From the NCBI GenBank assembly GCA_033060915.1, contig CM065394.1, positions 15,991,501-16,055,500 of the forward strand: a stretch of 64,000 nucleotides of DNA, given 5' to 3'. Made by a program: the position numbers and the translations under genes. The stretch is from Euryodendron excelsum. Lineage: Eukaryota; Streptophyta; Magnoliopsida; Ericales; Pentaphylacaceae. The notes under the pieces are model-generated. The model did no database searches, had not been told where the DNA came from, and saw only the letters and a program-made list of their open reading frames with translations. Of the stretch, positions 1 to 12,120 are shown piece after piece; position 1 is the first letter of the stretch, and every line of letters starts with the position of its first letter.

Positions 1-365
1 ACCTCACTTCACCACACCACTAATCCAGCTCATTGAATAATTAAACACACTTATGATAATTAATCATCATTAACATTAAGCCAAGTATGGAGATTAACTA
101 AACTAATCATACAAAATTAAACTAATTAATCATGCTTAAAAATAGTTTAATCCTTTCATGACATGCTACCATTAAACCTCCTTTATTAAGATAATCATGC
201 ACTACGCATTTAAACTAAATGTGATGATAAGCAAGATAGAGTCTCACACACAAGTTCACGCCCCACCAAAGACTAACATGTATTATATTTACTTCAATGG
301 ATCCGCGAATTTAAGCCGAATTAGCTCCAAACTCCAAAATTCACACGCTAGTGCTCAGTGCTACG
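1..365. other. AT-rich flank, no gene seen
   Basis: AT-rich sequence left of the first LTR element. I see no ORF, tRNA or transposon terminus. Its last five bases (ctacg, 361-365) are the left target-site duplication of the element that follows. Confidence 0.6.
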
Positions 366-1255
366 TGTCATGATCCGCTTCTTCGCGCTCCATGATAGTT
401 CAAACTTGTGCCAAACTTGTGCTCAAGAGTTATCCAAACTTTGTCTAAGCGTTGCCCAAACAATATCCAAACAAAGCCTAAGACAACCCCTTGGTGTCTC
501 AAGGATGGCTTAAGACAACAACAAGAAGGCAGCCAGGTCGGGGCCAATTAACCTCACTTTGGCTTATGCCAACAGCATGGGTGAGGGGCAACATAACCTC
601 ACCAGCATTCAACCATGTCACAAGCTACACTTTAAGGTCGGGCCCATGCCCTCATTTTCTAGTCTCGTGCCAACCCAAACTTGTTTGTACATATTGTATA
701 GAGTCTAGATATGTAGATTTGGTGTCAGATGCATGCGTAGATTTTTCCTTGTCAAGGTGTGCGGCATCCAAGTTAGTAGTATCCTAGCCCTATCGAGGAG
801 AGGTGTTGTAATTTTTCTGAAAGGCTAGAAAATTAGTTTAAGATCATATATAGATGTATGTAAAAGGGTTTTGTCAAATTCCTTGTATATATTTTTGTAG
901 ACACATTATGACTCCTCGTGGGGGTGTCACGCTTGTTGTATCAGTTTTAAAATGGCTTAGAAAGCCTATATAAGGAGGGGGTATGCTCCTACCACCTTCC
1001 ACCCCACAACTTTTTGTATGAATTGAGACATGTCTTGTACATAATGTGAGCTATGTAATGATGCTTTTATCAATGAAATATGTTTATTACTTCCACCCAT
1101 TCTCCAACGAGGTTGCTTGATGGTTGGCCTATAATGCTCAATTCTAGCTTCCAAATGAGATGATCCGGGTATGGCTGGCTTGTCAGACAGACTTTGTAAG
1201 CGCCACACGAGCCTCATTTGTGACTGCCTAGCTCACCAAATGTCAGCCCATGATA
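366..1255 (+). repeat. 5' LTR of the non-autonomous element
   Basis: Direct repeat of 4366-5266 with scattered substitutions and small indels. A TATA-like box (ctatataagg, about 968-977) lies in the same place in both LTRs, followed by a probable R/U5 region. The ORF at 491-787 reappears at 4576-4797 in the other LTR only because the LTRs are copies; it is not evidence of a gene. Confidence 0.87.
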
Positions 1256-1257
1256 GT

Positions 1258-1270
1258 TGGTATCAGAGCG
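1258..1270 (+). promoter_or_regulatory. Primer binding site, tRNA-iMet type
   Basis: tggtatcagagcg starts two bases after the 5' LTR end. The first 12 bases match the standard plant tRNA-iMet primer site of LTR retrotransposons. Confidence 0.85.
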
Positions 1271-3348
1271 TGGTTAGTGGGAAGCTACAACGAGATAGTG
1301 GTTGCCCCTATGCCCCACAACGGACCGTGGGAATGTAGTTGGTGCCATCCAGCTACAAAAATGAAAGGAAGCAATGAAAGAGCATAGGATGGTGACTCAA
1401 GCACGGAGAGTGCATGCCGGTGGGCTCGGTGGATGGAATGCCACGGTGGCTATACGGCAAGACGGTGCCCAGTAAGAAGTGTGGTGGACAAGCCCAAGAG
1501 GATGGGCAAGACTCGGGAGGCTCCAACGATTGTGTCATCGTGTTGACACACCCCTAAATAGTGAATGGTAAAGGAGGCAATGGAGCAACGGTGGGCTAAG
1601 CATAAGTCGAAGAAGTGCAAGGGCCAAGCCACATACCTACATGCACTAATGAAGCAAAGTGAGACCAAAGCATCGGTGGGAGATACGCCGGATGCAAGTG
1701 CCAAGTTCTTGTGCCAAAGTGTCGACAGAGGTACAAGGGATGCCAAAAAGGATGATAAAGCATCCAAAACTACTACATGTATGTCTAAGAGAGCCACGGA
1801 GGTGGAGAACGATGCACATGGAGCAATGGTTGGGCCTATGCAGTAATGCCAAGATGGGAGGAGTCCAAGTGAAACTCAAGCAGCTATCCTTTCCCAAAAC
1901 AAGTAAAGGGGCCAATGGGCCTAACAAAGTTTAATGCACATCGGTGCCAATCAGGTGATAATGTTAAGCAAGTTCTTTGCCCAATGCTTGATGCAGGAGA
2001 CATGTCCATGAGGGACTAGTTGTGCTATTTCTTGGAAGAGCCTGTAACTAGGGCATGGGTGCCCAAAATGCAATGGAATGCCTTGAAGGCTATGTCTTTG
2101 AGCCACAATAGCCTGGGAAGTGTGAACCAGTAAGGGTGTGGGAAATGGCAAGTCTTAAGTATATGACAAATCCAAGAGTGGGGAAGCCACATCAAGAATC
2201 ATCTCAAGTGCACGGTAAACCCAAAAGTGGGGGAGCCACAAGTGCCGGCAAGCCCAAAGGTGGGGGAGCCAATGTCAGGTTATCTTTCAAGGAAGATGGA
2301 TGGAACAACAACAACTTTAAGGGCACGGGAAGGACTTCCATCAAGAGAGGGCAAGAAGAGGGGTCCCATTTCTTATCACCCATGCAATAGACCGTGTGGT
2401 ATGCAAGTGTTGAATATTTGAAGTGGAGTCAAGGGTCGTATAAAGCGACGGTTGGTCGGTGAGCCACACCTAGTGGGGTGTTTCCTTACTCCAACTTAGG
2501 CAAGAGTGCCAATGATGGGATTTGACTTCAAAGCTACCAACGAACCGTGTAAAGCTCGTGTGGACTTAATGTTTTGCTTCGTTTGAGTTCGGGGTGCATT
2601 ATCGTTGATGGAGCATCTTGAAGCAATTAGAGTATAGCGATGGAGTGAAGGGTCGTGAAGGGGAAGGTTAGCTTGCGAGCCACATCTTGCGACATGTCAC
2701 TTTGCTTCCATTAGGGCAGTGATGCCCAAAACAGTTTTGAGAACTCCTGGTGCATATTTGCTTATTGTCGATGGGTCGGATTCATCAAAATCACAAAGCC
2801 AAGAGTGGTAAGAAGGAACAGTGTTGGACATGAGAGAGCGGTGTTGGACTCTAAGTCTAGAGCGACAAGGCGTTAACACCAAATCAAGGCCGTATCAACG
2901 AGACTAAGAAGCCTTGAAAGAGATTGCTTTGGCCGATTCAACGTGGAGATATGGGTGGTGTGTTCAAGTCAATCCCAACATCAAAGATTGCTCACGAGGG
3001 GGCATGTTTGGCTGTGCTCATGGACTAGTTGCAACTATCCTTGGGTCGGACTTCAAGAGGAATAACATGATTGCTTTGCATTGGTGATTGCTATATTGCC
3101 ATTCCATTTCTTGTGTGACGGATAGCACAAGTTACACATTGTTCTCGCCATGCCTACCAACAAGGTTGGAAGCTTATTCTCAACCACAAGATAGTTGGAG
3201 GCCAAGTGTGAAGAGCCGAAGGAACGATGGTCGGGAAAATGAATTCTCAATGTGCTTATCAACAACTCTCACCTAGCAGTGGTGGGGACTTCAAGTAAGC
3301 AATGAGATGCTTTGGAGAAGGGAGAGGTTCCCAAATCCATCAAAGGGG
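1271..3348 (+). other. Non-coding internal region of the element
   Basis: Two kilobases of imperfect, repeat-like sequence with frequent 'ggtgggaggc/ccaagagtgggg' type phrases. Short overlapping ORFs on both strands (for example 1565-1846, lysine-rich) show no retroelement domain. I see no zinc knuckle, protease DSG/DTG or YxDD motif in any frame. Confidence 0.55.
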
Positions 3349-3630
3349 TCTTGAAGACGGACTTTCAAGGCCAAGCCGAGATGACAACAAAAAGTTAGCC
3401 CATAAAGGGGCAAGGAGGAGGCAATGTTTCCAACTCCATTCAAGGGTCCTGAAGACGGACTTTCAAGGCCATGTTAAGAGGGTAACCAACACTTAGCCCA
3501 TAAAGGGGCAAGAAGGAGGCAGTGTTTCCAATTCCATTCAAGAGTCTTGAAGATGGACTTTCAAGACCAAGTCAAGAGAGCAAGCAATGCCCATGAGGAG
3601 CACAAAGTTTAAAGTGCGGGGATGCATTCA
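3349..3630 (+). repeat. 98-bp tandem repeat, about three copies
   Basis: The phrase tcttgaagacggactttcaa recurs at 3349, 3447 and 3545, giving a 98-bp period. 'agcccataaaggggcaag' recurs between the copies. It lies in the internal region of the non-autonomous LTR element. Confidence 0.75.
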
Positions 3631-4150
3631 AGTGACGACTTAGAGACAGACTTCTAAGGCACTCGGCCAAACTTGTGGCCAAATTGATCAAACATTCGTG
3701 GTGGCAACCTAAAGATGGGACTTCTAAAGTGCCCGGCCAACAGGGCCAAACCAATCCAAAGTTCGTGGTGGTGACCTAGAAACGGACTTCCATAGCGCCC
3801 GACCAAGGTGGCCAAATCAATTAAGCATTTGAAGTGGCGACTTAGAGATAGACGTCCATGACGCCTGGCCAAGGTGTGGCCAAATCAATACAGCATTTGA
3901 GGAGGCGACATGGAGATGGACTTCTATGCCCTCAGTCGAGGAGGCCAAATCAAGTTAGAGTTCGAGATAGTGACTTAGAGATGGACTTCTATAGCGCCCG
4001 ACCAAGAGGGCCAAATCAAAGAAACATTTGTGGTGGCGACCTAGAGATGGACTTCTATGACGCCCAGCCAAGGTGGCCAAATAAATACAGCATTCGAGGA
4101 GGCGACTTGGAGATGGACTTCTGAGGCACCTGGCCAAGGGGGCCAAATCA
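3630..4150 (+). repeat. 66-bp tandem repeat, about eight copies
   Basis: The core gacttctatagcgcc plus ggccaaatcaa recurs with anchors at 3649, 3719, 3785, 3851, 3919, 3984, 4050 and 4116, so the period is 65-70 bp. Because 66 is divisible by three, the array keeps ORFs open on both strands (such as 3858-4124) that encode about 22-residue repeats. I treat these as by-products of the period rather than proven genes. Confidence 0.82.
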
Positions 4151-4354
4151 ACCAATTCACCAAGAGGAGTGGGCTTTGGGTATGAGCATGTGCCGAGAGC
4201 GGCCAAGCCGTGCGCCCCAGTTCAGTCGGATATCTTCGAGAGGCAAGAGCCAAAGAAGCAGCTCATTAAGTACCGAGATAGTCCGAGGGGCAACATCAAA
4301 TTTCAACTTCAAACAACTAAATTCCTTAGTCACCGAGGACAGTGACAAATTCCA

Positions 4355-4365
4355 GTAGGGGAAAG
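4355..4365 (+). promoter_or_regulatory. Polypurine tract
   Basis: The near-pure purine run gtaggggaaag abuts the 3' LTR. This is the expected site for plus-strand priming in reverse transcription. Confidence 0.75.
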
Positions 4366-5266
4366 TGTCATGGTCCGCTTCTTCGCACTCCATGATAGCT
4401 TAAACTTGTGCAAACTTGAGCTCCAACATGTGCAAACTTGTGCTCAAGAGCTGTCCAAACTTTGTCCAAGCGTTGCCCAAACAATGCCCAAGACAACCCC
4501 TTGGTGTCTCAAGGATGACTTAAGACAACAACAAGAAGGCAGGCAGGTGGGGGCCAATTAACCTCACTTTGGCTTATGCCAATAGTAAGGGTAAGGGGCA
4601 ACATAACCTCACCAGCATTCAACTATGTCACGAGCTACACTTCAAGGTCGAGCCCATGCCCTCATTTTCTAGTCTCGTGCCAATCTAAACTTGTTTGTAT
4701 ATACTGTATAGAGTCTAGATATGTAGATTTGGTGTCGAATGCATGTATAGATTTTCCCTTGTCAAGGTGTGTGGCATCCAAGTTAGTAATGTCCTAGCCC
4801 TATCGAGGAGAGGTGTTGTAATTTTTTCTGAAGGGCTAGAAAATTAGTTTAAGGTCATATATAGATGTATGTAAAAGGGTTTTGTCAACTTCCTTGTATA
4901 TATTTTTGTAGACCCATTATGACTCCTCGTGGGGGTGTCACGTTTGTTGTATCAGTTTTAAAATAGCTTAGAAAGCATATATAAGGAGGGGGTATGCTCC
5001 TACCACCCTCCACCCCACAACTTCTTGTATGGCTTGAGGCATATCTTGTATATAATGTGAGCTATGTAATGATGCTTTTATCCATAAAATATGTTTATCA
5101 CTTCCACCCATTCTCTAACGAGATTGCTTGACGGTTGGCCTATAATGCTCAATTCTAGCTTCCAAATGGAATGATCTGAGTTTGGCTGACTTGTCAGACG
5201 GACTTGGCAAGCGCCGCACAAGCCTTATTTGTGACTGCCCAGCTCACAAAATGTCGGCCCGTGACA
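4366..5266 (+). repeat. 3' LTR of the non-autonomous element
   Basis: Begins TGTCATGG and ends GTGACA. It is collinear with 366-1255, including the TATA-like box (near 4979) and a run of identical phrases. The right target duplication ctatg follows at 5267-5271. Confidence 0.87.
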
Positions 5267-5271
5267 CTATG

Positions 5272-7144
5272 CCACCCTTGGTAGGCTAATTGGGTGATTT
5301 AGGTAAGGGTCGGCTTAAGACAATTTGAGTTCTAAAGCAATAACTTTAAATAAGGTCTTTTATGTTTTTTTAGTTTGTTATAAAAAAAAAATTGTGTCAA
5401 ATCGGTTCTATGGAAATTAACTAGTGTGTTGATTTTGGACATTTTGTTTTTTCATTTGGACTACATCTTTTCTTTTTTAAAAAAAAAATGTAGAAACTAT
5501 ATATGACTTAATTATAACACAAAATGTTAAAAATTTTGGGCTTTTAAAAATTTTAGTACAATTTATTTTTTGGGGTTAAGCCAATTTTTTTTTAACTTAA
5601 CTTGTATAGTTGATTTTCGATTTCTTTTTATATGGCTTTTTTTTTTTACTCATCTGAATTGGGGTTTTTGTTTCAAAAAAACTATAGAACCTATAAAGGC
5701 CTTAAATTGCTTGTAAATATTTTGAAATTTTTGGGGCCTTCAAATTTTTATTTATTTGTATAATCATATATATATATATATAAGTTGTGTTTACCCATAT
5801 ATTTTGTCTCTTTCCTACGTGGCGTTTTAAATGTTCAAATACTTTTAAAATGCCATGTCACATGAGCAATTTATTAGATAACTATTGAATTTATTATTTT
5901 ATTAAACTTACTGTATTAGTTTTGTAATATATATATATATAAGATAAGATAATATTAGTTTTGTGATATAAATAAGATACATATATATATCATATCAGAT
6001 TGTCAAGACTCTTTCTGAACTTAATATTTATAAAAAAAAAAAAAAGTGATTATAATTAAATAAAATGTTATATATATCTATAAATATATATCAATATCTA
6101 TTTACATTTTAGAGACACGATACGATGTATTAGTTTTGTAAGATATATATATATACATAAGATAAGATTAGTCTTGTAAGATAAATAAGATATATATATA
6201 TATATAATATATCAGATTGTCAGGACTTTTTCTAAATTTAATATCTAAAAATGTGATTATAATTAAATAAAATACCATATATGTCAATATCTATTTATAT
6301 TTTAAAAATACGATATGATTGTATAATTAATTATTGTAAATTTTAAATTAACTATTTATGATTTGAACAACTCTTATTTCTGTACATTGCATGAGTTGAC
6401 ACCTAATTATTAAGTAAACCTATATTTTCTTCCTAAAGTGTATTAATATAGATATTTTAGGCTTTTTTGTCACATATCTTTTTTTCTTAACTAGATCGTG
6501 GATTGAACCGGCCACCTAGGGAATAATATCACCCACCTAGGGATTGAGCCGGCCATGAGGTTGTCCGATGAAGGTTGGGCGACGGAGGTGGGATGGTCCA
6601 GCGAGGGTGTCACAAGTTGGGGTGGTCTGACAGAGACGGTGTCGTTGGTGGAGCTGAGATTGTAGGTCTGGGTGGGAGCATGTAAATTAGCTCCAATCTT
6701 CAGCCGGCGACGCTTTTTCAAATAAGGTGTTTACCGGAGAGCATGCAAATTTGTCCACCCGGAGCCATTTCCTGCACCCCACTCCCATATTCAGCCGGCG
6801 ACGCTTTCTTTTCAACACTGTTATTGCTTTGGCCTTCATGTTGTTGACAAACCAAAAACAAATGATAAACTAGTTCAGGGAAATAGTCTGCAATGATTAA
6901 ATAATTGATTGGAGAATTCATTTGAGTTTACGGAAAATCATTCAAAGTCATCAAAATAGAAATTAGAGAAACAGAGAGTTCAACTGATTCATACGTATCC
7001 ATATCAATATATATAGAATTGCAATGGTATCTGGGGTTGAGGGGTTGATGGTTTGGTGGGGCTTGGGCTATAATTATCTGCTAGAGAAGGCCAACAGTTC
7101 CCCTTCTCTCTCCGTCCATCCTCACGTTCAGCTGAAATTGTTTA
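5272..7144. other. AT-rich intergenic spacer
   Basis: Many (TA)n and poly(A/T) runs and a 214-bp tandem duplication. At 6681-6815 the phrase cagccggcgacgcttt occurs twice, about 90 bp apart, next to two similar 'gcatgtaaatt' segments. This short duplication produces ORFs on the minus strand (6491-6721, 6718-6921) that match nothing I recognise. Confidence 0.5.
5912..6330 (+). repeat. 214-bp AT-rich tandem duplication
   Basis: Both copies start tgtattagttttgta (5912 and 6126). They run in parallel through (TA)n, 'atatcagattgtca', 'gtgattataattaaataaaa' and 'caatatctattta'. The copies differ by indels in the simple repeats. Confidence 0.8.
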
Positions 7145-7231
7145 ATGAGAAAATATAGGGATATTAAAGTTGCCCAGGAAGTGTTTGATAGAATGCCTAG
7201 GATGGCAACGGACAAGTTTGTTGTAGATTAA
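7145..7231 (+). pseudogene. Short PPR-repeat relic
   Basis: A 28-codon open stretch encodes ...DIKVAQEVFDRMPRM..., which resembles the consensus of a plant PLS-class pentatricopeptide repeat (D-I-x-x-A-x-x-V-F-D-x-M-P). PPR proteins bind organellar RNA. Only about one repeat remains and the frame stops at 7229-7231, so this is at best a fragment left by a deleted or transposed PPR gene. A chance match is possible given the length. Confidence 0.4.
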
Positions 7232-8303
7232 GCTAAATCATATCTCGCTTGTAGTAGAAAAATTCTACCTCATACTTCGTTCCAAACTCATGATAGGTTG
7301 AACCTCTCTGTCCCGTCCTGTCCTGCTTAAATTAATATGGGTTCGGATTAGAACGGGTTTAACTCTTATAAAATTTTTAAATAAAAATAAATTTTTAAAA
7401 ATAAAAAATAATACAAATTATGCAAACACTAATATAATAGAAAATTGAAAAAGAAAGAGCCTAAAATCCAATAATAAGAAGTGGCATTAAAACCCTAATA
7501 TTTACTTATATATTAAGAATATTTTGTATAATTAAATATGATTAAAGTATTTCATAATATAATTAGGGTGAGTTCCTGGTGAAGAGACCAAAACCCTATC
7601 TCATTTTAAATTTGGATTTTATTTTCTTCTTAATATCCTATCCTCAATTCTTTTATTCATACACCAAATTCTTTTTATTAGAGGTAGAGTAAAATGAAAT
7701 TTAAATTTTTCAGATCCAAATGCCCTCCCTAAGAATTCCTGAGAGAGGGTGCGAAGAGAGGTAAAAAAAAAAAAAAGGCCTAACCGTCTAAATAAGGTTG
7801 AGGCAATTTTGTCTTTTCATAAAAGTTGTTACAGACCGTCACTCTTACACAAAAGTAAAATGAAGTTACATTTTTTTATTTTATTTTATTGTTTCATCAA
7901 TTCTTAGGCCGGCCCATCAAATGTCCCTTGAGCCCAGCCGCAACTAACCTCCCCAAACAACACCCAACAAGCCCACAACGGTGAGATAGCCATGCACATT
8001 ACCGAATTACAAAAATATTTTCATGCATATAAAGTAATTTAGTATTTTATGTGAAACTTAAGTATAAATTTAGAGTTGATTAATTAAAGGATGGTCAAAT
8101 GGAGTATGACCTATCCATGCAATTAAATCTGTCTTTATTGGTTAGCTCATTTAATACAGATGCCTGCTACCACAAATCTAGGAACCAATTTATGAGAACA
8201 TAAATTATGTAGTGGGAGAAGGAACACTGAAAGAATAGAAAATAAAAAAAATAGAATAGTTCGCTTTCTTGTTGTGCCCTAAATACTTAAAGATCATATA
8301 TGA
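7232..8303. other. Intergenic spacer and 3' flank of gene A
   Basis: AT-rich DNA with poly(A) at about 7762-7776. Sequence just above 8304 should hold the 3' UTR of the minus-strand GT14 gene A. I see no clear coding sequence. Confidence 0.45.
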
Positions 8304-8948
8304 TCAATTGAAGCTCATGACCTTTGGAGCAAATCTCAGTAACCTAGCCAAAGCACTGGGCAAGAACTTCCTTGCGAACAAGAAGCAAACATTGGCTCTC
8401 TTTCCATTGTACTCACAGTAGCTTCCATTCCGCATCCTATTTAATAACTCAACGGTCACATGTTTTCTACCAAAGCAAAATGGATGGTGTCCACCCTTTG
8501 ACCAGTCAACCCAAGTCAAACTTCTATTCGTATTCCTCCTCCAATATCTCAAACTCGCAAACGTAGGCAAGTAATGCTCATCTGCATAGCATGAGGCTGA
8601 TCTACATACTTTTTGCATTGCTGGAAAATATTGTTCGTCGGAGATTACCTCAATGGCAAGATCACGGTCCATTCCAAACCATTGGGAGCCCTTTCGCCAT
8701 TGTTCGGGCATGATTAGCGGCTTTAGCAGGTGACTGTATCGGCCGCGGCCAGTGGGGCCTGGCAAATCATAGGCATCCACGAAGGTTTTTGTAGAGCCCA
8801 TGAGATAAGAATAGATGGTGGAGAAGTTGAAGAGTGGAATGCAAGACTCTGAGAGGAGAACGAAGCGTTGATTTGAGAAGTCGAGTAAAGCATTGGCTAG
8901 TAGGCGACGCTCTGCTTCAACCATGTTGAACTTTCCCCATTCTACTTC
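8304..8948 (-). CDS. GT14 (DUF266/BC10-like) glycosyltransferase, gene A, exon 2
   Basis: Encodes residues 164-377 and the stop of a 377-residue protein whose first exon is 11383-11871. It carries the conserved C-terminal half of the plant core-2/I-branching-like (Branch, PF02485) family. Visible blocks are EVEWGKFNMVEAERRLLANA, FVLLSESCIPLFNF, a WRKGSQWF motif near residue 248, and CYADEHYLPT near 283. WVDWS lies near 309 and CFLFARKF near 351. The splice acceptor reads GCAG before GAAGTAGAATGG in phase 0, matching the donor of exon 1. The family is inferred to transfer sugars in the Golgi; rice BC10 affects cell-wall strength. Substrate and donor are unknown. No frame damage is seen. Confidence 0.9.
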   Translation of the reverse strand, partial: EVEWGKFNMVEAERRLLANALLDFSNQRFVLLSESCIPLFNFSTIYSYLMGSTKTFVDAYDLPGPTGRGRYSHLLKPLIMPEQWRKGSQWFGMDRDLAIEVISDEQYFPAMQKVCRSASCYADEHYLPTFASLRYWRRNTNRSLTWVDWSKGGHHPFCFGRKHVTVELLNRMRNGSYCEYNGKRANVCFLFARKFLPSALARLLRFAPKVMSFN

Positions 8949-11382
8949 CTGCATTATCCACACAACCCTTCATGTAAGGAGGGCACAAGGCTCTTCTATA
9001 TCAATTTTTCCTAGGTATGATCACAATTAGGGCAAATCAATGGAACATTTTTCCTAGTTTTATTATTTTAATAAATATTAAAAACTTACTAATATTGACA
9101 CATGGCCACAACTTTCTCCACATTAGCGGTGGAAAAGCTAGCTATTAACTAGAAGCAGAAGCCGTCGACGTGTAGAAGCTTATTCTTTTTGCTTTTTAGT
9201 GTTTGGGAATTCCATGAATATGCTGGTTTTCCCAACAGTTGGATAGGAATTGTATAATCTGCTTTCCAGGAAAGTCTACTCTTGACATTAAGGCTAGAAG
9301 CCTACATATCTGGGACTTAGTTTGGGCTTTGGACTCATGATTCGGAGGTCGGCCCATAGGACGTTACTGACCATTTTTTTAGGAATAATTATACTTCACT
9401 CTCTTATAGTTTAAATAAAAAATAAATAATTTCTCTCTAATTTAAAAGTGAACAAATAATTTCTCTGTAATTTGAAATTAACTGTAAAATATATAAAAAC
9501 CATTAGATTTAATAGCAATTCTGTCACAGAACCTTTTTTTTTTTTTTTGTTATTTTATCTCTCTAAAATTAAATATCAAACAGATGATTTTGCTATTTTA
9601 TGTCAAAATAAATGATTGTCTTTCATAGGGGTATTTTTGTTATTTTACCAAATTATCATGGTTCCATCCACTAAGCAAATAAGTCCAAACCATAAAAATG
9701 TTATATGTTTACTTTTAAATCATAAAAGATCATCCGATTTTCGCTTAAAAAAGTAAAATGTAATTACTTCTTTTTTTATTTTTGAATATGTCTTTTTTTA
9801 CCCTTTATTACCCCCATTAGATGTCTTTCTAATTGTTCTTCTTAATGGTGGTTTTCACTTGAGTTCACTGATAGTAACAATCATTGATTGATCAGCATCA
9901 AATTCCTCTACTGCCTTATCAGAAAAAAAAAAAAAAACCAAAAATTTCTTCTACTGCTGCTTTTTTCTTTACACAGACATTATATATAATATGTATGTAT
10001 GTATGTATGTATGTAATAACCGGCATGGAACCCATGACAATTTTGTTTAGAGTCTCCTCAACTGCAAGGAGCCTAAGGAGGACTACTGTTTAGAGAAGTG
10101 GTTGACCTTCTCAAACTAGCACCAACCAAATCATGGGAATGTTGAAATCATTATTAATCATAAACCAATGGGAAAAAAATTGTAATATATATATATACAC
10201 ACCAAATGAGTATTAGAGGGCCATGGAAAACCAAAATAAAATTTTTTGAATTATGTTGAGGGGCTAAGATAAAACAAAAAAATCTTGAATTTTGAAAGAT
10301 CGAGGTAAATTTTTTTAAATTTTTTTGGGGCAAATATTAAAATTCTTGAAGGTTTAGGTAAAATTTTTTGAATTTTTTTGGGACTACGGTAAAAATTTAT
10401 CAACAATGGAGCCTAAGTAAAATTTTGTCAAAATAAAGATACAATGCCCCCATAGTCCATGCATGGTTCCGTTAGCGATTACTTATTAGCGAGATTTATT
10501 GAGGCAGGTTTCCTCTAATCATTGAGTCTATCAACAATTTTTCTTTATTTTTGCTAGTAAACGATGAATAAAATAATTGGTGACATATCAACCTGCCTCA
10601 AATAATTTGTTACAAATTAAACGCGTGGACCTCTGGAAAGAAACATTGAACACTACAACTAAAAAACAATAATAAAAGAAAGTTGATTGTGTAAAGTTTC
10701 AAGCAACAAGTTGTAAAAGACGGTTTGCCTATTCAAAATTGGACTAATTGGTGTAGGTTGATATGACTGCTAATACGATGCAAGCCTCAAACTTCGAAAT
10801 ACGAAAATAATCTCCATGAAAAAAATTCGGTACATCTGACTGTTCACAGATTTTGCGACGTGTGAAACTGGACCATAATATGGGTCCTAATATGATGCTA
10901 TATCGAAACATTATAGAAGCAGCATATAATGACAAGTTCTCATGTTTTGAATTCAAAATTTTGGAAGGTATGCAGTAGTACTCAGACAAGTCATTGGAAT
11001 ATTGTAGAATACGTGGTCAAATATGGATTGCTTAGGGTGGTTCCATAATGGGCTTGTCTGTCATAGCTGTAGAAACCCACCTCCCTAGCTAGCTCTTTTC
11101 TTTTTTCATTTTTTTTTTTTTTTTTTTTTTGGGTGTTGGCTGGTGACCAAATTAAATGTGTCCTTCTTGGTTGAATACCACGGATCTTTGGGAAGATATT
11201 GAATAGAATGATTAGAAAGAAAATACATGCATATACACACACAGAATTAATATGAGTGAAAGAGTATACAATACAGTTGGCATTGATATGGAATTAAATC
11301 GGTGGTTCTGATATTGATTCTATTGCTAACTCTAACAAAGTGCAAAGTTAATCAAAACAAAGAACAACCGTGTCAAACGTAC
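8949..11382 (-). other. Intron of gene A (2.4 kb)
   Basis: Bounded by a GT donor (exon end AGCAAG, then GTACGTTTG on the minus strand) and an AG acceptor. Contents are AT-rich, with poly(T) at about 11106-11130, a (TATG)n run near 9990-10012 and repeated 'aaattttttgaatttttttgg' phrases at 10230-10440. No transposon termini are clear and no other exon is recognised. Confidence 0.8.
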
Positions 11383-11871
11383 CTTGCTCGGGATTCTTCT
11401 GCCAAAAAACACTGAATTTCTAGGCAATGTTCCATTGGAGGATGGATGGGAATGAACATAGATGGAGTATAGCCCTTCATGCCCTTCAAAGAATTTCTCC
11501 CACAGAGGGGCCAGTGGTAAAGGTCCCCTTGTTAAGAACAAGAAAGCAAGTTTTGGAACGCGCTTGAATGGAAATTGACGAATACGAGGAACCATTGAAG
11601 CTCTCCATAGCAACTCTTCATCTTCCATTTCATGCATGCCGTTAGGTAGCTCCAATTTTTCTTTCGAGCCATCCCGATTGAAACTTTTCATTTGATTAGC
11701 AATTATCGGTATGTTTGGCAGTGGTGTTGAAGTCAAAAGAGGGGCTGGGATTGAGAGTTGATTAAACTCATAGTTGAAAGGAAAACCTTTGAGGTAGGAA
11801 CTAAATGCAATTCCGATGGCTAAACCAGAACTAAAGAGAAGAAAATAAGTGAGAAAGCTATGAAGATGCAT
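11383..11871 (-). CDS. GT14 (DUF266/BC10-like) glycosyltransferase, gene A, exon 1
   Basis: Encodes residues 1-163 of gene A. The N-terminus has a short cytosolic tail and one hydrophobic segment (about residues 6-26), as expected for a type II Golgi membrane protein. A variable stem follows to about residue 80. The conserved family start is then visible: [11 protein letters not shown] (88-97), [20 protein letters not shown] (108-127) and GLYSIYVH (133-140). It ends FFGRRIPSK, where the family normally has its first intron. The start is the first ATG of the open frame, 11 residues before the core of the membrane segment. Joined to exon 2 the protein is 377 residues, a usual family length. Gene B is a tandem paralogue with the same exon structure. 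Confidence 0.9.
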
Positions 11872-11936
11872 TAGAGAACTGAAGAGCTTGATAGTTGAGG
11901 TCGTTTGGTTCTGTTTCTATTCATTCTTCATTGTTG

Positions 11937-11940
<4 letters not shown>

Positions 11941-11988
<48 letters not shown>

Positions 11989-12120
11989 GAGGACGAGTGT
12001 AGAGGGAAGGATATTAGTTTGGACGAAAATAATGGTTGACTTTGAGGGAGGGAGAGAGATGAAGGATATATTGGCTCTGGAATATTAATCCTTGTTCTCT
12101 GAGAGAGAGAGAGAGAGAGA
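11941..12120. repeat. Two (GA)n tracts upstream of gene A
   Basis: About 22 GA units at 11941-11984 and ten at 12101-12120. On the minus strand these are CT tracts 70-250 bp upstream of the gene A start codon, so they probably lie in its 5' UTR or core promoter. CT/GA tracts near plant promoters can bind GAGA-binding (BPC) proteins; a role here is only an inference. Confidence 0.8.

Larger units (their letters stand above)
366..5266 (+). mobile_element. Non-autonomous LTR retrotransposon (LARD-like), about 4.9 kb
   Basis: Two direct repeats of about 0.9 kb (366-1255 and 4366-5266) both begin TGTCATG. The right copy ends GTGACA and the left copy ends TGATA, a decayed CA. A tRNA-iMet-type primer binding site follows the left LTR and a polypurine tract (gtaggggaaag) precedes the right one. 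Flanking 5-mers ctacg (361-365) and ctatg (5267-5271) form a target duplication with one mismatch. The 3.1-kb internal region has no recognisable gag, protease, integrase or RT, only short ORFs and two tandem arrays. It must therefore have been mobilised in trans. The family (Ty1 or Ty3 partner) cannot be decided from the sequence. Confidence 0.88.

Noticed and set aside
491..787. ORF conserved between two sites (also 4576-4797)
   Set aside because: The sites are the two LTRs of one element, so the similarity reflects LTR duplication and not selection.
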